A stretch of DNA of 64,000 nt from Halocaridina rubra (lineage: Eukaryota; Arthropoda; Malacostraca; Decapoda; Atyidae), in contig JAXCGZ010007700.1 of NCBI GenBank assembly GCA_037179515.1, positions 61,979 to 125,978 on the forward strand. Reading direction: 5' to 3'. The first letter of the stretch is position 1. Each line of letters starts with the position of its first letter. The position numbers and the translations under genes were made by a program. The notes beneath the pieces are model-generated. The model was not told the DNA's origin, searched no databases, and saw only the letters and a program-made list of their open reading frames with translations. Below are positions 28,641-40,357 of the stretch, piece after piece.

Positions 28641-28900
28641 AGAGAGTCCTCGTCCGTTCTGTAAACATATCAGACGAGCATCACATTCTAAAATAAAAGT
28701 ATATATTATTATCACAATTTACATAATTAAGGATTTACTAAGATTTAGATTAACTTTACAAACAAATCCCATTTATTAATGAGAAAATGATGAATTAATG
28801 ACAAAATAAATGATTGTTATAATATAGTCTCTCAAACGAATATATACATGTAGGCTGATGCAATACTACTTATGGTATTACAAAAAAACAACACACACAC
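28641..28900. other. AT-rich stretch without recognised feature
   Basis: I see no coding similarity, tRNA-like motif or strong repeat here, apart from a short ACACACAC run at the right end. Confidence 0.5.
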
Positions 28901-29430
28901 AAGGTATAACTAATGAAACTGTGTGTGTGATAGACAGATCACACACACACATGGTTATGATAGAGTGGATAGGGATCGATATTTTGATATGGCTGGCTCT
29001 AGAACTAGAGGTCATAGTTTGAAGCTTCGTAAGAAAACTTCTTTGAAGGATGTAAGGAAATACTTTTTCAGTGTAAGAGTAGTTGATAATTGGAATTCGC
29101 TAAGCGAGGAGGTAGTTAATGCTATCTCAATCCATAGTTTTAAGGACAGGTATGATAAGTATCACTAAGTCTAAAATGGAACCGATGAGGAGACGGGAAG
29201 ATACGAGCTTTGGGCTCTTTCCCGTTAACACAATTAGGTAATCACACACTCACACACACACACAAGGTATAACTAATGAAACTGTGTGTGTGATAGACAG
29301 ATCACACACACACATGGTTATGATAGAGTGGATAGGGATCGATATTTTGATATGGCTGGCTCTAGAACTAGAGGTCATAGTTTGAAGCTTCGTAAGAAAA
29401 CTTCTTTGATTTCCCGTAAACACAATTAGG
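28901..29430 (+). mobile_element. C3a and C3b, two short C tails from a 146-bp duplication
   Basis: Bases 28901-29046 recur at 29264-29409 (offset 363). Both copies contain a CA tract, then the C ORF2 C-terminus from GYDRVDRDRYFDMAG. C3a continues through the C 3' UTR to AATTAGGTAATCAC. C3b jumps from CTTCTTTGA directly to TTTCCCGTAAACAC, deleting about 175 bp, and then has its own tail. Each is flanked by CA repeats on both sides. Confidence 0.85.
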
Positions 29431-29489
29431 TAATCACACACACATACACACACACACACACACACAAAAAAAAACGAAAAAACGAAAAA

Positions 29490-30002
29490 ATGAAAGACGT
29501 TGTGATGGAAAGGGCAAACCCACTCATCAGACAGGCACTTGATAAGGAGAAGACAGTGGTAATTTCAGGCATAAGTGAATCCCAGGAGCCAACATGGCAG
29601 GGGAGACTTGAAGAAAATAAAGCTAACGTTGTAGACCTGATAAGAAAGCTTGGAGTAGTATGTGGTCCTGAGGATATTGTAAACATACACCAACTAGGTA
29701 AATATTCGAGGGAAGGAAAGCCGAGACCAACAAAAGTAACCTTTGAGAGAGTGGAGACATGTAGGGAAATATTGTTGAGAAAAAAAAGTCTAAAAGACCT
29801 TCAAGAATGCAAAGAAGTGTTCATTAGACGATACAGAACACAGGAAGAGATGGAAAAGATCAAAAACTTTTTGCAAGAGGCAAGAAGGTTAAATGATGAA
29901 AGAAATGAAGAAGAGAAGAAAAATTTTCGTTACAGAATACTTCCAGACAAAGGGGAGATAAAGAAGATAATGACAGAAGATCAAGGGATGGGGCCTCATT
30001 AA
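29490..30002 (+). CDS. C4 ORF1 (partial): RRM-like RNA-binding domain
   Basis: 170 codons from an internal Met to TAA at 30000-30002. An RRM-like fold is suggested by VVISGISES (strand 1), VVDLIRKLGV (helix 1), DIVNIHQLG (strand 2), RPTKVTFE (strand 3), a CREILLRKKS helix and EVFIRRY (strand 4), followed by a Lys/Glu-rich helix. The N-terminal coiled coil, visible in C7 (43222-42791), is missing from this copy. This is the architecture of L1-type ORF1 proteins (coiled coil plus RRM). Near the end lies A AAT TTT, a -1 slippery heptamer leading into ORF2. Confidence 0.8.
   Translation: MKDVVMERANPLIRQALDKEKTVVISGISESQEPTWQGRLEENKANVVDLIRKLGVVCGPEDIVNIHQLGKYSREGKPRPTKVTFERVETCREILLRKKSLKDLQECKEVFIRRYRTQEEMEKIKNFLQEARRLNDERNEEEKKNFRYRILPDKGEIKKIMTEDQGMGPH
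29921..29927 (+). promoter_or_regulatory. Candidate -1 frameshift heptamer A AAT TTT (C4)
   Basis: In the ORF1 frame the codons are AAA AAT TTT CGT, so AAATTTT is phased X XXY YYZ. The -1 frame is open from 29909 (after TGA) through ORF2, overlapping ORF1 by about 94 bases. A weak stem (CTTCC 29940-29944 with GGGAG 29953-29957) lies 12 bases downstream and is conserved in C6 and C7. C7 keeps the open -1 frame; C6 has a TAA just after the slip. Confidence 0.55.
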
Positions 30003-30004
30003 GA

Positions 30005-32827
30005 TTGTTATACACAAATGCTGATGGATTAGCTGGTAAGGCAGTAGAATTAAAAGATAGGATTCACAACAGTAAGGCAGATATAGTAGCAATTACAGAG
30101 ACTAAGTTGAGTGAGGACATAAACAGTGTCACAGTTTTTCCTAAGGGCTTCAGAATACTAAGGGTCGAAAGATCTGAGAGGACTGGTGGAGGGATAGCAC
30201 TGCTCATAAGTGAGAGGATTCAAGTTGAAGAAATAAACTTGGCTATAGAAAGTGAGTTCAGGGAATTTCTTGTTGCTCGCATAAATACTGGGTCAGAGAG
30301 CATTATAATAACTGTTGTATACAACCCACCAAGGAACCAAAATAGGCTTGAAATTTATGAGGAAAGTCATATAGGTACGATTGAAGTCATAAACTCAGTT
30401 GTTAACATGGCACGGGAGAAAAAATGTAGGATTTTGATTATGGGAGACTTTAATCATAAAGAGATAGATTGGATAAATCTTGACCCACACAGTGGTGAGG
30501 ACTCATTCGGGGCAAGATTCCTAGATTGCGTACAATGGAATTTCCTACACCAACATGTAATGGAACCAACAAGAGCCAGGGGTGGGGATGAGCCATCACT
30601 ACTTGATCTAGTGTTCACAGATAATGTGTTGGATATTGAAAATATTGAGTATGAACCACCAATTGGAAAGAGTGACCACTGTGTGTTGTTGATGGAGTAT
30701 ATCATTGAAGATATTCTTCCTGAGAGTAGAGGCACTGAGGACATGAGGAGGAACTATCCGAAAGGAGATTACATCAAAATGAATGAGCTTTTTGCAGTTA
30801 TTGACTGGAGAACCTTATTTTACAACAAATCTGTACAAGAAATGTATGACATCTTTTGTGAGAAATATGGGAAGATAGTAGATTGCTGCATACCTGTCAC
30901 CAAAGTAGGTGTAATTCATGCCAGAGAGAAATGGTTCGATAATGGGTGTAAAAGAGCTAAGGAGTGGAGAGACAAATGCTGGAAAAGGCATAGGAGGAGA
31001 AAAAACATAAATGCCTGGCAAACCTACAAAAGAGCAAGAAATGACTACCTAAGTAAAAGGAGAGAGGCAGAGAGAGATTATGAGAGGGACATCACCAGGA
31101 AGGCTAAAGAAAATCCCAAGCTTTTCCACAGCTTTATCAGAGGAAAACTGAAGGTAAAAGAACAGGTTTTAAGGCTAAAGAGAGCGGATGGAAGCATCAC
31201 TGAGACGGACGAAGAGATCTGCAAAGAATTGAACAAGGAGTTTCAGTCAGTATTTACAGTAGAAAATACCCCACCCCCTCAGATTGCAGTGATAGAAGCT
31301 CAAGGGCCGGTATTAGAGAACATCAACCTTACAGCCACAGAGGTATGCAAAGCGCTGATGGATTTAGATGTTCATAAAGCTACAGGTCCTGATGACATAT
31401 CCCCTCATGTGCTTAAAAAATGCGCAAACACAATATCAGTGGCACTAAGTATCATATTTAAGGAGTCACTGGAGTCGGGGGAGATTCCAAGATGCTGGAA
31501 ACAAGCAAATGTGATACCTATCTTCAAAAAGGGAAGGAGGGATACGGCTCTGAACTATAGACCAGTTTCCTTGACCAGCATAGTTTGCAAACTTATGGAG
31601 AAACTACTAAGGAAACATATCTCTCTTCACTTGGAATCCTTCAACTTTTTGTCAGTGAGGCAACATGGCTTCAGAGAAGGAAGATCAACAGTAACAAACT
31701 TATTAGAATTTTATGATGAGGTAAGCCAAATCTTACAGGAAAGAGAGGGCTGGGCAGATTGCATATTCCTAGACTTCCAGAAAGCGTTTGACACTGTTCC
31801 ACATGGGAGACTTATTAGGAAGCTGCAATCAATGGCTAGAATAGGTGGAAATGTCTTGGAATGGATAAAAACTTACTTAGAAGGAAGGGAACAGAGGGTT
31901 AGAGTAAGACACTCAGTGTCTGAATGGAGAAGAGTTAGTAGTGGAGTTCCACAGGGTTCAGTTTTAGGGCCACTTTTGTTCCTTGTATATGTAAATGACC
32001 TACCAGAGTCTGTAAATTCATTCATGAATATGTTTGCAGATGATGCAAAGATTGTGAAGAAAGTAAAAAACGAGAACAATGGTAGAGAACTTCAGGAGGA
32101 TCTAAATAATCTGCATGAGTGGTCAGAAAAGTGGCTAATGAAATTCAATACCTCAAAATGTAAGGTAATGAGAATGGGTACAAGTGCAAGAAGGCCCAAG
32201 CTTGACTACTCGGTGGCTGGAGTACAACTTCAAGAGACAGAAAATGAGAGAGATCTAGGAGTAAACATACTGGCAGATTTGTCTCCAGAAATACATATAA
32301 ATGGCGTAGTAAGGGCAGCATATGCATTCTTATCAAATGTAAGGGTAGCCTTCAGGCACATGGACAGGGAAATGTTCAGAAATATTTATGTAACCTATGT
32401 GAGGCCAAAACTCGAATATGCAGCCCCCTTTTGGAATCCGCACTTGAAAAAGCACATAGCTAAGCTTGAAAAAGTTCAAAGACATGCCACGAAACTGGTG
32501 CCAGAAATACGCAATCTCGGTTATGATGAGAGGCTGAGGGAATTAGACTTGCCATCACTCGAAGCTAGAAGAGTAAGGGGGGATATGGTGACAGTCTTTA
32601 AATTCCTTCATGGTTATGATAGAGTGGATAGGGATCGATATTTCGATATGGCTGGCTCTAGAACTAGAGGTCATAGTTTGAAGCTTCGTAAGAAAACTTG
32701 TTTGCAGGATGTAAGGAAATACTTTTTCAGTGTAAGAGTAGTTGATAATTGGAATTCGCTAAGCGAGGAGGTAGTTAATGCTATCTCAATCCATAGTTTT
32801 AAGGACAGGTACGATAAGTATCACTAA
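30005..32827 (+). CDS. C4 ORF2: CR1-like endonuclease-reverse transcriptase, intact
   Basis: 940 codons with no stop. The endonuclease begins LLYTNADGLAGKAVEL and shows AITETKLS (catalytic Glu), MGDFNHKEIDW (about residue 146), SLLDLVFT (about 197) and SDHC (about 222). RT has NYRPVSLTSIVCK, FLDFQKAFDTVPHG (about 590), GVPQGSVLGPLLFLVYVND (about 645) and MFADDAKIVK (about 677). The C-terminus (PHLKKHIAKLEKVQRHATK, RGDMVTVFKFLHGYD, KYFFSVRVVDNWNSL) matches the CR1 pattern. There is no ATG in this frame before the endonuclease; position 30005 is TTG. All catalytic residues I can check are present. Of the window's copies only this one is unbroken, suggesting recent insertion. Confidence 0.92.
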   Translation: MLYTNADGLAGKAVELKDRIHNSKADIVAITETKLSEDINSVTVFPKGFRILRVERSERTGGGIALLISERIQVEEINLAIESEFREFLVARINTGSESIIITVVYNPPRNQNRLEIYEESHIGTIEVINSVVNMAREKKCRILIMGDFNHKEIDWINLDPHSGEDSFGARFLDCVQWNFLHQHVMEPTRARGGDEPSLLDLVFTDNVLDIENIEYEPPIGKSDHCVLLMEYIIEDILPESRGTEDMRRNYPKGDYIKMNELFAVIDWRTLFYNKSVQEMYDIFCEKYGKIVDCCIPVTKVGVIHAREKWFDNGCKRAKEWRDKCWKRHRRRKNINAWQTYKRARNDYLSKRREAERDYERDITRKAKENPKLFHSFIRGKLKVKEQVLRLKRADGSITETDEEICKELNKEFQSVFTVENTPPPQIAVIEAQGPVLENINLTATEVCKALMDLDVHKATGPDDISPHVLKKCANTISVALSIIFKESLESGEIPRCWKQANVIPIFKKGRRDTALNYRPVSLTSIVCKLMEKLLRKHISLHLESFNFLSVRQHGFREGRSTVTNLLEFYDEVSQILQEREGWADCIFLDFQKAFDTVPHGRLIRKLQSMARIGGNVLEWIKTYLEGREQRVRVRHSVSEWRRVSSGVPQGSVLGPLLFLVYVNDLPESVNSFMNMFADDAKIVKKVKNENNGRELQEDLNNLHEWSEKWLMKFNTSKCKVMRMGTSARRPKLDYSVAGVQLQETENERDLGVNILADLSPEIHINGVVRAAYAFLSNVRVAFRHMDREMFRNIYVTYVRPKLEYAAPFWNPHLKKHIAKLEKVQRHATKLVPEIRNLGYDERLRELDLPSLEARRVRGDMVTVFKFLHGYDRVDRDRYFDMAGSRTRGHSLKLRKKTCLQDVRKYFFSVRVVDNWNSLSEEVVNAISIHSFKDRYDKYH

Positions 32828-32916
32828 GTCTAAAAATGGAACCGATCAGGAGACGGGAAGACACGAGCTTTGGGCTCTTTCCCGTAAACACAATTAGGTA
32901 ATCACAATTAGGTAAT

Positions 32917-34430
<1,514 letters not shown>

Positions 34431-34542
34431 CATAATTGCCAGCTGTTTAGATCCCCATGCAGCTGGATTTCAAATGTTATATTATATGTGATAAGATTAA
34501 TGCAATAAAAGAACCATCAATTTTTAAAATATAGTTTCAAAA
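34431..34542. other. Short AT-rich spacer, nothing recognised
   Basis: Separates the E2 remnant from the truncated start of C5. No similarity to other parts of the window seen. Confidence 0.4.
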
Positions 34543-36662
34543 ATTATTGACTGGAGAACCTTATTTTACAACAAATCTGTACAAGAAATGTATGGCATCT
34601 TTTGTGAGAAATATGGGAAGATAGTAGATTGCTGCATACCTGTCACCATAGTAGGTGTAATCCATGCCAGAGAGAAATGGTTCAATAATGGGTGTAAAAG
34701 AGCTAAGGAGTGGAGAGACAAATGCTGGAAAGGGTATAGGAGGAGAAAAAACATAAATGCCTGGCAAACCTACAAAAGAGCAAGAAATGGCTACCTAAGT
34801 AAAAGAAGAGAGGCAGAGAGAGACTATGGGTGGGACATCACCAGGAAGGCTAAAGAAAATCCCAAGCTTTTCCACAGCTTTATCAGAGGAAAACTGAAGG
34901 TAAAAGAACAGGTTTTAAGGCTAAAGAGAGCGGATGGAAGCATCACTGAGACAGATGAAGAGATCTGCAAAGAATTGAACAAGGAGTTTCAGTCAGTATT
35001 TACAGTAGAAAATACCCCACCCCCTCAGATTGCAGTGATAGAAGCTCAAGGGCCGGTATTAGAGAACATCAACCTTACAGCCACAGAGGTATGCAAAGCG
35101 CTGATGGATTTAGATGTTCATAAAGCTACAGGTCCTGATGACATATCCCCTCATGTGCTTAAAAATGCGCAAACACAATATCAGTGGCACTAAGTATCAT
35201 ATTTAAGGAGTCACTGGAGTCGGGGGAGATTCCAAGATGCTGGAAACAAGCAAATGTGATACCTATCTTCAAAAAGGGAAGGAGGGATACGGCTCTGAAC
35301 TATAGACCAGTTTCCTTGACCAGCATAGTTTGCAAACTTATGGAGAAACTACTAAGGAAACATATCTCTCTTCACTTGGAATCCTTCAACTTTTTGTCAG
35401 TGAGGCAACATAGTTTCAGAGAAGGTAGATCAACAGTAACAAGCTTATTAGAATATTATGATGAGGTAAGCCAAATCTTACAGGAAAGAGAGGGCTGGGC
35501 AGATTTCATATTCCTAGACTTCCAGAAAGCGTTTGACACTGTTCCACATGGGAGACTTATTAGGAATCTGCAATCAATGTCTAGAATAGGTGGAAATGTT
35601 TTGGAATGGATAAAAACTTACTTAGAAGGAAGGGAACAGAGGGTTAGAGTAAGACACTCAGTGTCTGAATGGAGAAGAGTTAGTAGTGGAGTTCCACAGG
35701 GTTCAGTTTTAGGGCCACTTTTGTTCCTTGTATATGTAAATGAACTACCAGAGTCTGTAAATTCATTCATTAATATGTTTGCAGATGATGCAAAGATTGT
35801 GAAGAAAGTAAAAAACGAGAACAATGGTAGAGAACTTCAGGAGGATCTAAATAATCTGCATGAGTGCTCAGAAAAGTGGCTAATGAAATTCAATACTTCA
35901 AAATGTAAGGTAATGAGAATGGGTACAAGTGCAAGAAGGCCCAAGCTTGACTACTCGGTGGCTGGAGTACAACTTCAAGAGACAGAAAATGAGAGAGATC
36001 TAGGAGTAAACATACTGGCAGATTTGTCTCCAGAAATACATATAAATGGCATAGTAAGGGCAGCATATATATTCTCATCAAATGTAAGGGTAGCCTTCAG
36101 GCACATGGACAAGGATATGTTCAGAAATATTTATATAACCTATGTGAGGCCAAAACTCGAATATGCATCCCCCTTTTGGAATCCGCACTTGAAAAAGCAC
36201 ATAGCTAAGCTTGAAAAAGTTCAAAGACATGCCACGAAACTGGTGCCAGAAATACGCAATCTCAGTTATGATGAGAGGCTGAGGGAATTAGACTTACCAT
36301 CCCTCGAAGCTAGAAGAGTGAGGGGGGATATGGTGACAGTCTTTAAATTCCTTCATGGTTATGATAGAGTGGATAGGGATCGATATTTTGATATGGCTGG
36401 CTCTAGAACTAGAGGTCATAGTTTGAAGCTTCATAAGAAAACTTCTTTGCAGGATGTAAGGAAATACTTTTTCAGTGTAAGAGTAGTTGATAATTGGAAT
36501 TCGCTAAGAGAGGAGGTAGTTAATGCTATCTCAATCCATAGTTTTAGGGACAGGCATGATAAGTATCACGAAGTATAAAATGGAACCGATCAGGAGACGG
36601 GAAGATACGAGCTTTGGGCTCCTTCCCGTAAACACAATTAGGTAATCACAATTAGGTAATCA
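34543..36662 (+). mobile_element. C5, 5'-truncated C LINE
   Basis: Begins in ORF2 between endonuclease and RT (IDWRTLFYNKS) and ends with two AATTAGGTAATCAC units. C6 starts immediately after, so the two form a tail-to-head pair. Confidence 0.9.
34546..36578 (+). pseudogene. C5 ORF2 segment with one frameshift
   Basis: Closely matches C4. One A is missing from an A-run at about 35165 (after SPHVLK), separating open parts 34588-35193 and 35184-36578. Other codons are intact: DFQKAFDTVPHG, GVPQGSVLG and MFADDAKIVK. The stop shifts past KYHEV. A single homopolymer indel could be a real mutation or an assembly error. Confidence 0.85.
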
Positions 36663-36663
36663 C

Positions 36664-37416
36664 ACAGATGTTTGTTCACTGCTCTCTTCTGAGAGAGACG
36701 AGATTGCTGCTTGGAATCTCCAGATTAAGGAAAACATTGAACAGTTCAGAAAAGAGTTCCAGGACCTGAATATGGAAAATGATGCCATGAAAACTTCCTT
36801 TGCTGATGCACTAAAGGGGTATGTGGCAGTAAAAGAGGCTGTAAAGGTGGTGGCACTGGAAAACATACAAACAGTTGATTATAAAGAGACAGTAATCGAA
36901 AAAATGAAAGACGTTGTGATGGAAAGGGCAAACCCACTCATCAGACAGGCACTTGATAAGGAGAAGACAGTGGTAATCTCAGGCATAAGCGAATCCCAGG
37001 AGCCAACATGGCAGGGGAGACTTGAAGAAAATAAAGCTAGGGTTGTAGACTTGATAAGAAAGCTTGGAGTAGTTTGTGGTCCTGAGGATATTGTAAACAT
37101 ACACCAACTAGGTACATATTCGAGGGAAGGAAAGCCGAGACCAACAAAAGTAACCTTTGAGGGAGGGGAAACATGTAGGGAAATATTGTTGAGAAAAAAA
37201 AGTCTAAAAGACCTTCAAGAATTCAAAGAAGTGTTCATTAGACGATACAGAACACAGGAAGAGATGGGAAAGATCAAAAACTTGTTACAAGAGGCAAGAA
37301 GGTTAAATGAGGAAAGAAATGAAGAAGAGAAGAAAAATTTTCATAACAGAGTTCTTCCAGACAAAAGGGAGATAAAGAAGATAATGACAGAAGATCAGGG
37401 GATGGGGCCTCATTAA
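36664..37416 (+). CDS. C6 ORF1 (5'-truncated): coiled coil end plus RRM-like domain
   Basis: The frame is open from the element's left end. It includes coiled-coil sequence before the internal Met at 36772 (MENDAMKTSFADALKGYV), then the RRM-like region (VVISGISES, HQLGTYSREGKPRPTKV, EVFIRRYRTQEEM) to TAA at 37414-37416. The slippery AAATTTT is present, but CATAAC follows instead of CGTTAC, giving a TAA two codons after a -1 slip. If ORF2 needs the shift, this copy cannot make it. Confidence 0.8.
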   Translation, partial: TDVCSLLSSERDEIAAWNLQIKENIEQFRKEFQDLNMENDAMKTSFADALKGYVAVKEAVKVVALENIQTVDYKETVIEKMKDVVMERANPLIRQALDKEKTVVISGISESQEPTWQGRLEENKARVVDLIRKLGVVCGPEDIVNIHQLGTYSREGKPRPTKVTFEGGETCREILLRKKSLKDLQEFKEVFIRRYRTQEEMGKIKNLLQEARRLNEERNEEEKKNFHNRVLPDKREIKKIMTEDQGMGPH

Positions 37417-37418
37417 GA

Positions 37419-40231
37419 TTGTTATGCACAAATGTTGATGGATTAGCTGGTAAGGCAGTAGAATTAAAAGATAGGATTCACAACAGTAAGGCAGATATAG
37501 TAGCAATTACAGAGACTAAGTTGAGTGAGGACATAAACAGTGTCACAGTTTTTCCTAAGGGCTTCAGAATACTAAGGGTTGAAAGATCTGAGAGGACTGG
37601 TGGAGGGATAGCACTGCTCATAAGTGAAAGGATTCAAGTTGAAGAAATAAACTTGGCAATAGAAAGTGAGTTCAAGGAATTTCTTGTTGCTCGCATAAAT
37701 ACTGGGTCAGAGAGCATTATAATAACTGTTGTTTACAACCCACCAAGGAACCAAAATAGGCTTGAAGTTTATGAGGAAAGTCATATAGGTACTATTGAAG
37801 TCATAAACTCAGTTGTTAACATGGCACGGGAAAAAAAATGTAGGATTTTGATTATGGGAGATTTTAATCATAAAGAGATAGATTGGATAAATCTTGACCC
37901 ACACAGTGGTGAGGACTCATTCGGGGCAAGATTCCTAGATTGCGTACAATGGAATTTCCTACACCAACATGTAATGGAACCAACAAGGGCCAGGGGTGGG
38001 GATGAGCCATCACTACTTGATCTAGTGTTCACAGATAATGTGTTGGATATTGAAGAAATTGAGTATGTACCACCAATTGGAAAGAGTGACCACTGTGTGT
38101 TGTTGATGGAGTATATCATTGAAGATATTCTTCCTGAGAGTAGAAGCACTGAGAACATGAGGAGGAACTATCCGAAAGGAGATTACATCAAAATGAATGA
38201 GCTTTTTGCAGTTCTTGACTGGAGAACCTTATTTTACAACAAATCTGTACAAGAAATGTATGACATCTTTTGTGAGAACTATAGGAAGATAGTAGATTGC
38301 TGCATACCTGTCATCAAAATAGGTGTAATCCATGCCAGAGAGAAATGGTTCAATAATGGGTGTAAAAGAGCTAAGGAGTGGAGAGACAAATGCTGGAAAA
38401 GGTATAGGAGGAGAAAAAACATAAATGCCTGGCAAACCTACAAAAGAGCAAGAAATGACTACCTAAGTAAAAGGAGAGAGGCAGAGAGAGACTATGAGAG
38501 GGATATCACCAGGAAGGCTAAAGAGAATCCCAAGCTTTTCCACAGCTTTATCAGAGGAAAACTGAAGGTAAAAGAACAGGTTTTAAGGCTAAAGAGAGCG
38601 GATGGAAGCATCACTGAGACGGATGAAGAGATCTGCAAAGAATTGAACAAGGAGTTTCAGTCAGTATCTACAGTAGAAAATACCCCACCCCCTCAGATTG
38701 CAGTGATAGAAGCTCAAGGGCCGGTATTAGAGAACATCAACCTTACAGCCACAGACGTATGCAAAGCGCTGATGGATTTAGATGTTCATAAAGCTACAGG
38801 TCCTGATAACATATCCCCTCATGTGCTTGAAAAATGCGCAAACTCAATATCAGTGGCACTAAGTATCATATTTAAAAAGTCACTGGAGTCAGGGGAGATT
38901 CCAAGATGCTGGAAACAAGCAAATGTGATACCTATCTTCAAAAAGGGAAGGAGGGATACGGCTCTGAACTATAGACCAGTTTCCTTGACCAGCATAGTTT
39001 GCAAAGTTATGGAGAAACTACTAAGGAAACATATCTCTCTTCACTTGGAATCCTTCAACTTTTTGTCAGTGAGTCAACATGGCTTCAGAGAAGGTAGATC
39101 AACACTAACAAACTTATTAGAATTTTATGATGAGATAAGCCAAATGTTACAAAAAAGAGAGGGCTGGGCAGATTGCATATTCCTAGACTTCCAGAAAGCG
39201 TTTGACACTGTTCCACATGGGAGACTTATTAGCTAGCTGCAATCAATGGCTAGAATAGGTGGAAATGTTTTGGAATGGATAAAAACTTACTTAGAAGGAA
39301 GGGAACAGAGGGTTAGAGTAAGACACTCAGTGTCTGAATGGAGAAGAGTTAGTAGTGGAGTTCCACAGGGTTCAGTTTTAGGGCCACTTTTGTTCCTTGT
39401 ATATGTAAATGACCTACCAGAGTCTGTAAATTCATTCATGAATATGTTTGCAGATGATGCAAAGATTGTGAAGAAAGTAAAAAACGAGAACAATGGTAGA
39501 GAACTTCAGGAGGATCTAAATAATCAGCATGAGTGCTCAGAAAAGTGGCTAATGAAATTCAATACTTCAAAATGTAAGGTAATGAGAATGGGTACAAGTG
39601 CAAGAAGGCCCAAGCTTGACTACTCAGTGGCTGGAGTACAACTTCAAGAGACAGAAAATGAGAGAGATCTAGGAGTAAACATACTGGCAGATTTGTCTCC
39701 AGAAATACATATAAATGTCATGGTAAGGGCAGCATATGCATTCTTATCAAATGTAAGGGTAGCCTTCAGGCACATGGACAAGGAAATGTTCAGAAATATT
39801 TATGTAACCTATGTGAGGCCAAAACTCGAATATGCAGCCCCCTTTTGGAATCCGCACTTGAAAAAGCACATAGCTAAGCTTGAAAAAGTTCAAAGACATG
39901 CCACGAAACTGGTGCCAGAAATACGCAATCTCAGTTATGATGAGAGGCTGAGGGAATTAGACTTACCATCACTCGAAGCTAGAAGATTGAGCGGGGATAT
40001 GGTGACAGTCTTTAAATTCCTTCATGGTTATGATAGAGTGGATAGGGATCGATATTTTGATATGGCTGGCTCTAGAACTTGAGGTCATAGTTTGAAACTT
40101 CGTGAGAAAACTTCTTTGCAGGATGTAAGGAAATACTTTTTCAGTGTAAGAGTAGTTGATAATTGGAATTCGCTAAGCGAGGAGGTAGTTAATGCTATCT
40201 CAATCCATAGTTTTAAGGACAGGTATGATAA
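37419..40231 (+). pseudogene. C6 ORF2 with a nonsense codon in RT
   Basis: Open for 605 codons from TTG 37419 through endonuclease (AITETKLS, MGDFNHKEIDW, SDHC) and the first RT motifs, stopping at TAG 39234-39236, where C4 has AGG AAG (GRLIRKL). The frame resumes at 39246 with GVPQGSVLG and MFADDAKIVK and stops again at TGA after AGSRT (40080), where C4 has AGA. Both are single-base nonsense changes. Confidence 0.85.
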
Positions 40232-40329
40232 GTATCACTAAGTATAAAATGGAACCGATCAGGAGACGGGAAGATACGAGCTTTGGGCTCGTTCCCGTAA
40301 ACACAATTAGGCAATCACAATTAGGTAAT

Positions 40330-40348
40330 CACACACACACACACACAC
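40330..40348. repeat. (AC)n at the C6/C7 junction
   Basis: About nine AC units lie between the C6 tail and GAAACTGGT. They form part of the left copy of a direct repeat flanking C7. Confidence 0.9.
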
Positions 40349-40357
40349 GAAACTGGT

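Larger units (their letters stand above)
36663..40330 (+). mobile_element. C6, long C LINE with ORF1 part, ORF2 and tail
   Basis: Starts in the ORF1 coiled coil (SSERDEIAAWN), runs through ORF1, ORF2 and the 3' UTR, and ends in two tail units followed by CA repeats. It is the most complete plus-strand copy. Confidence 0.9.

Noticed and set aside
31873..32079. A 68-codon antisense ORF repeated in every C copy (also near 14.8, 35.7, 39.4, 44.8 and 50.3 kb)
   Set aside because: It lies opposite the conserved RT motifs (PQGSVLG, FADD). Its conservation follows from the sense strand; no independent start signal or domain is seen.
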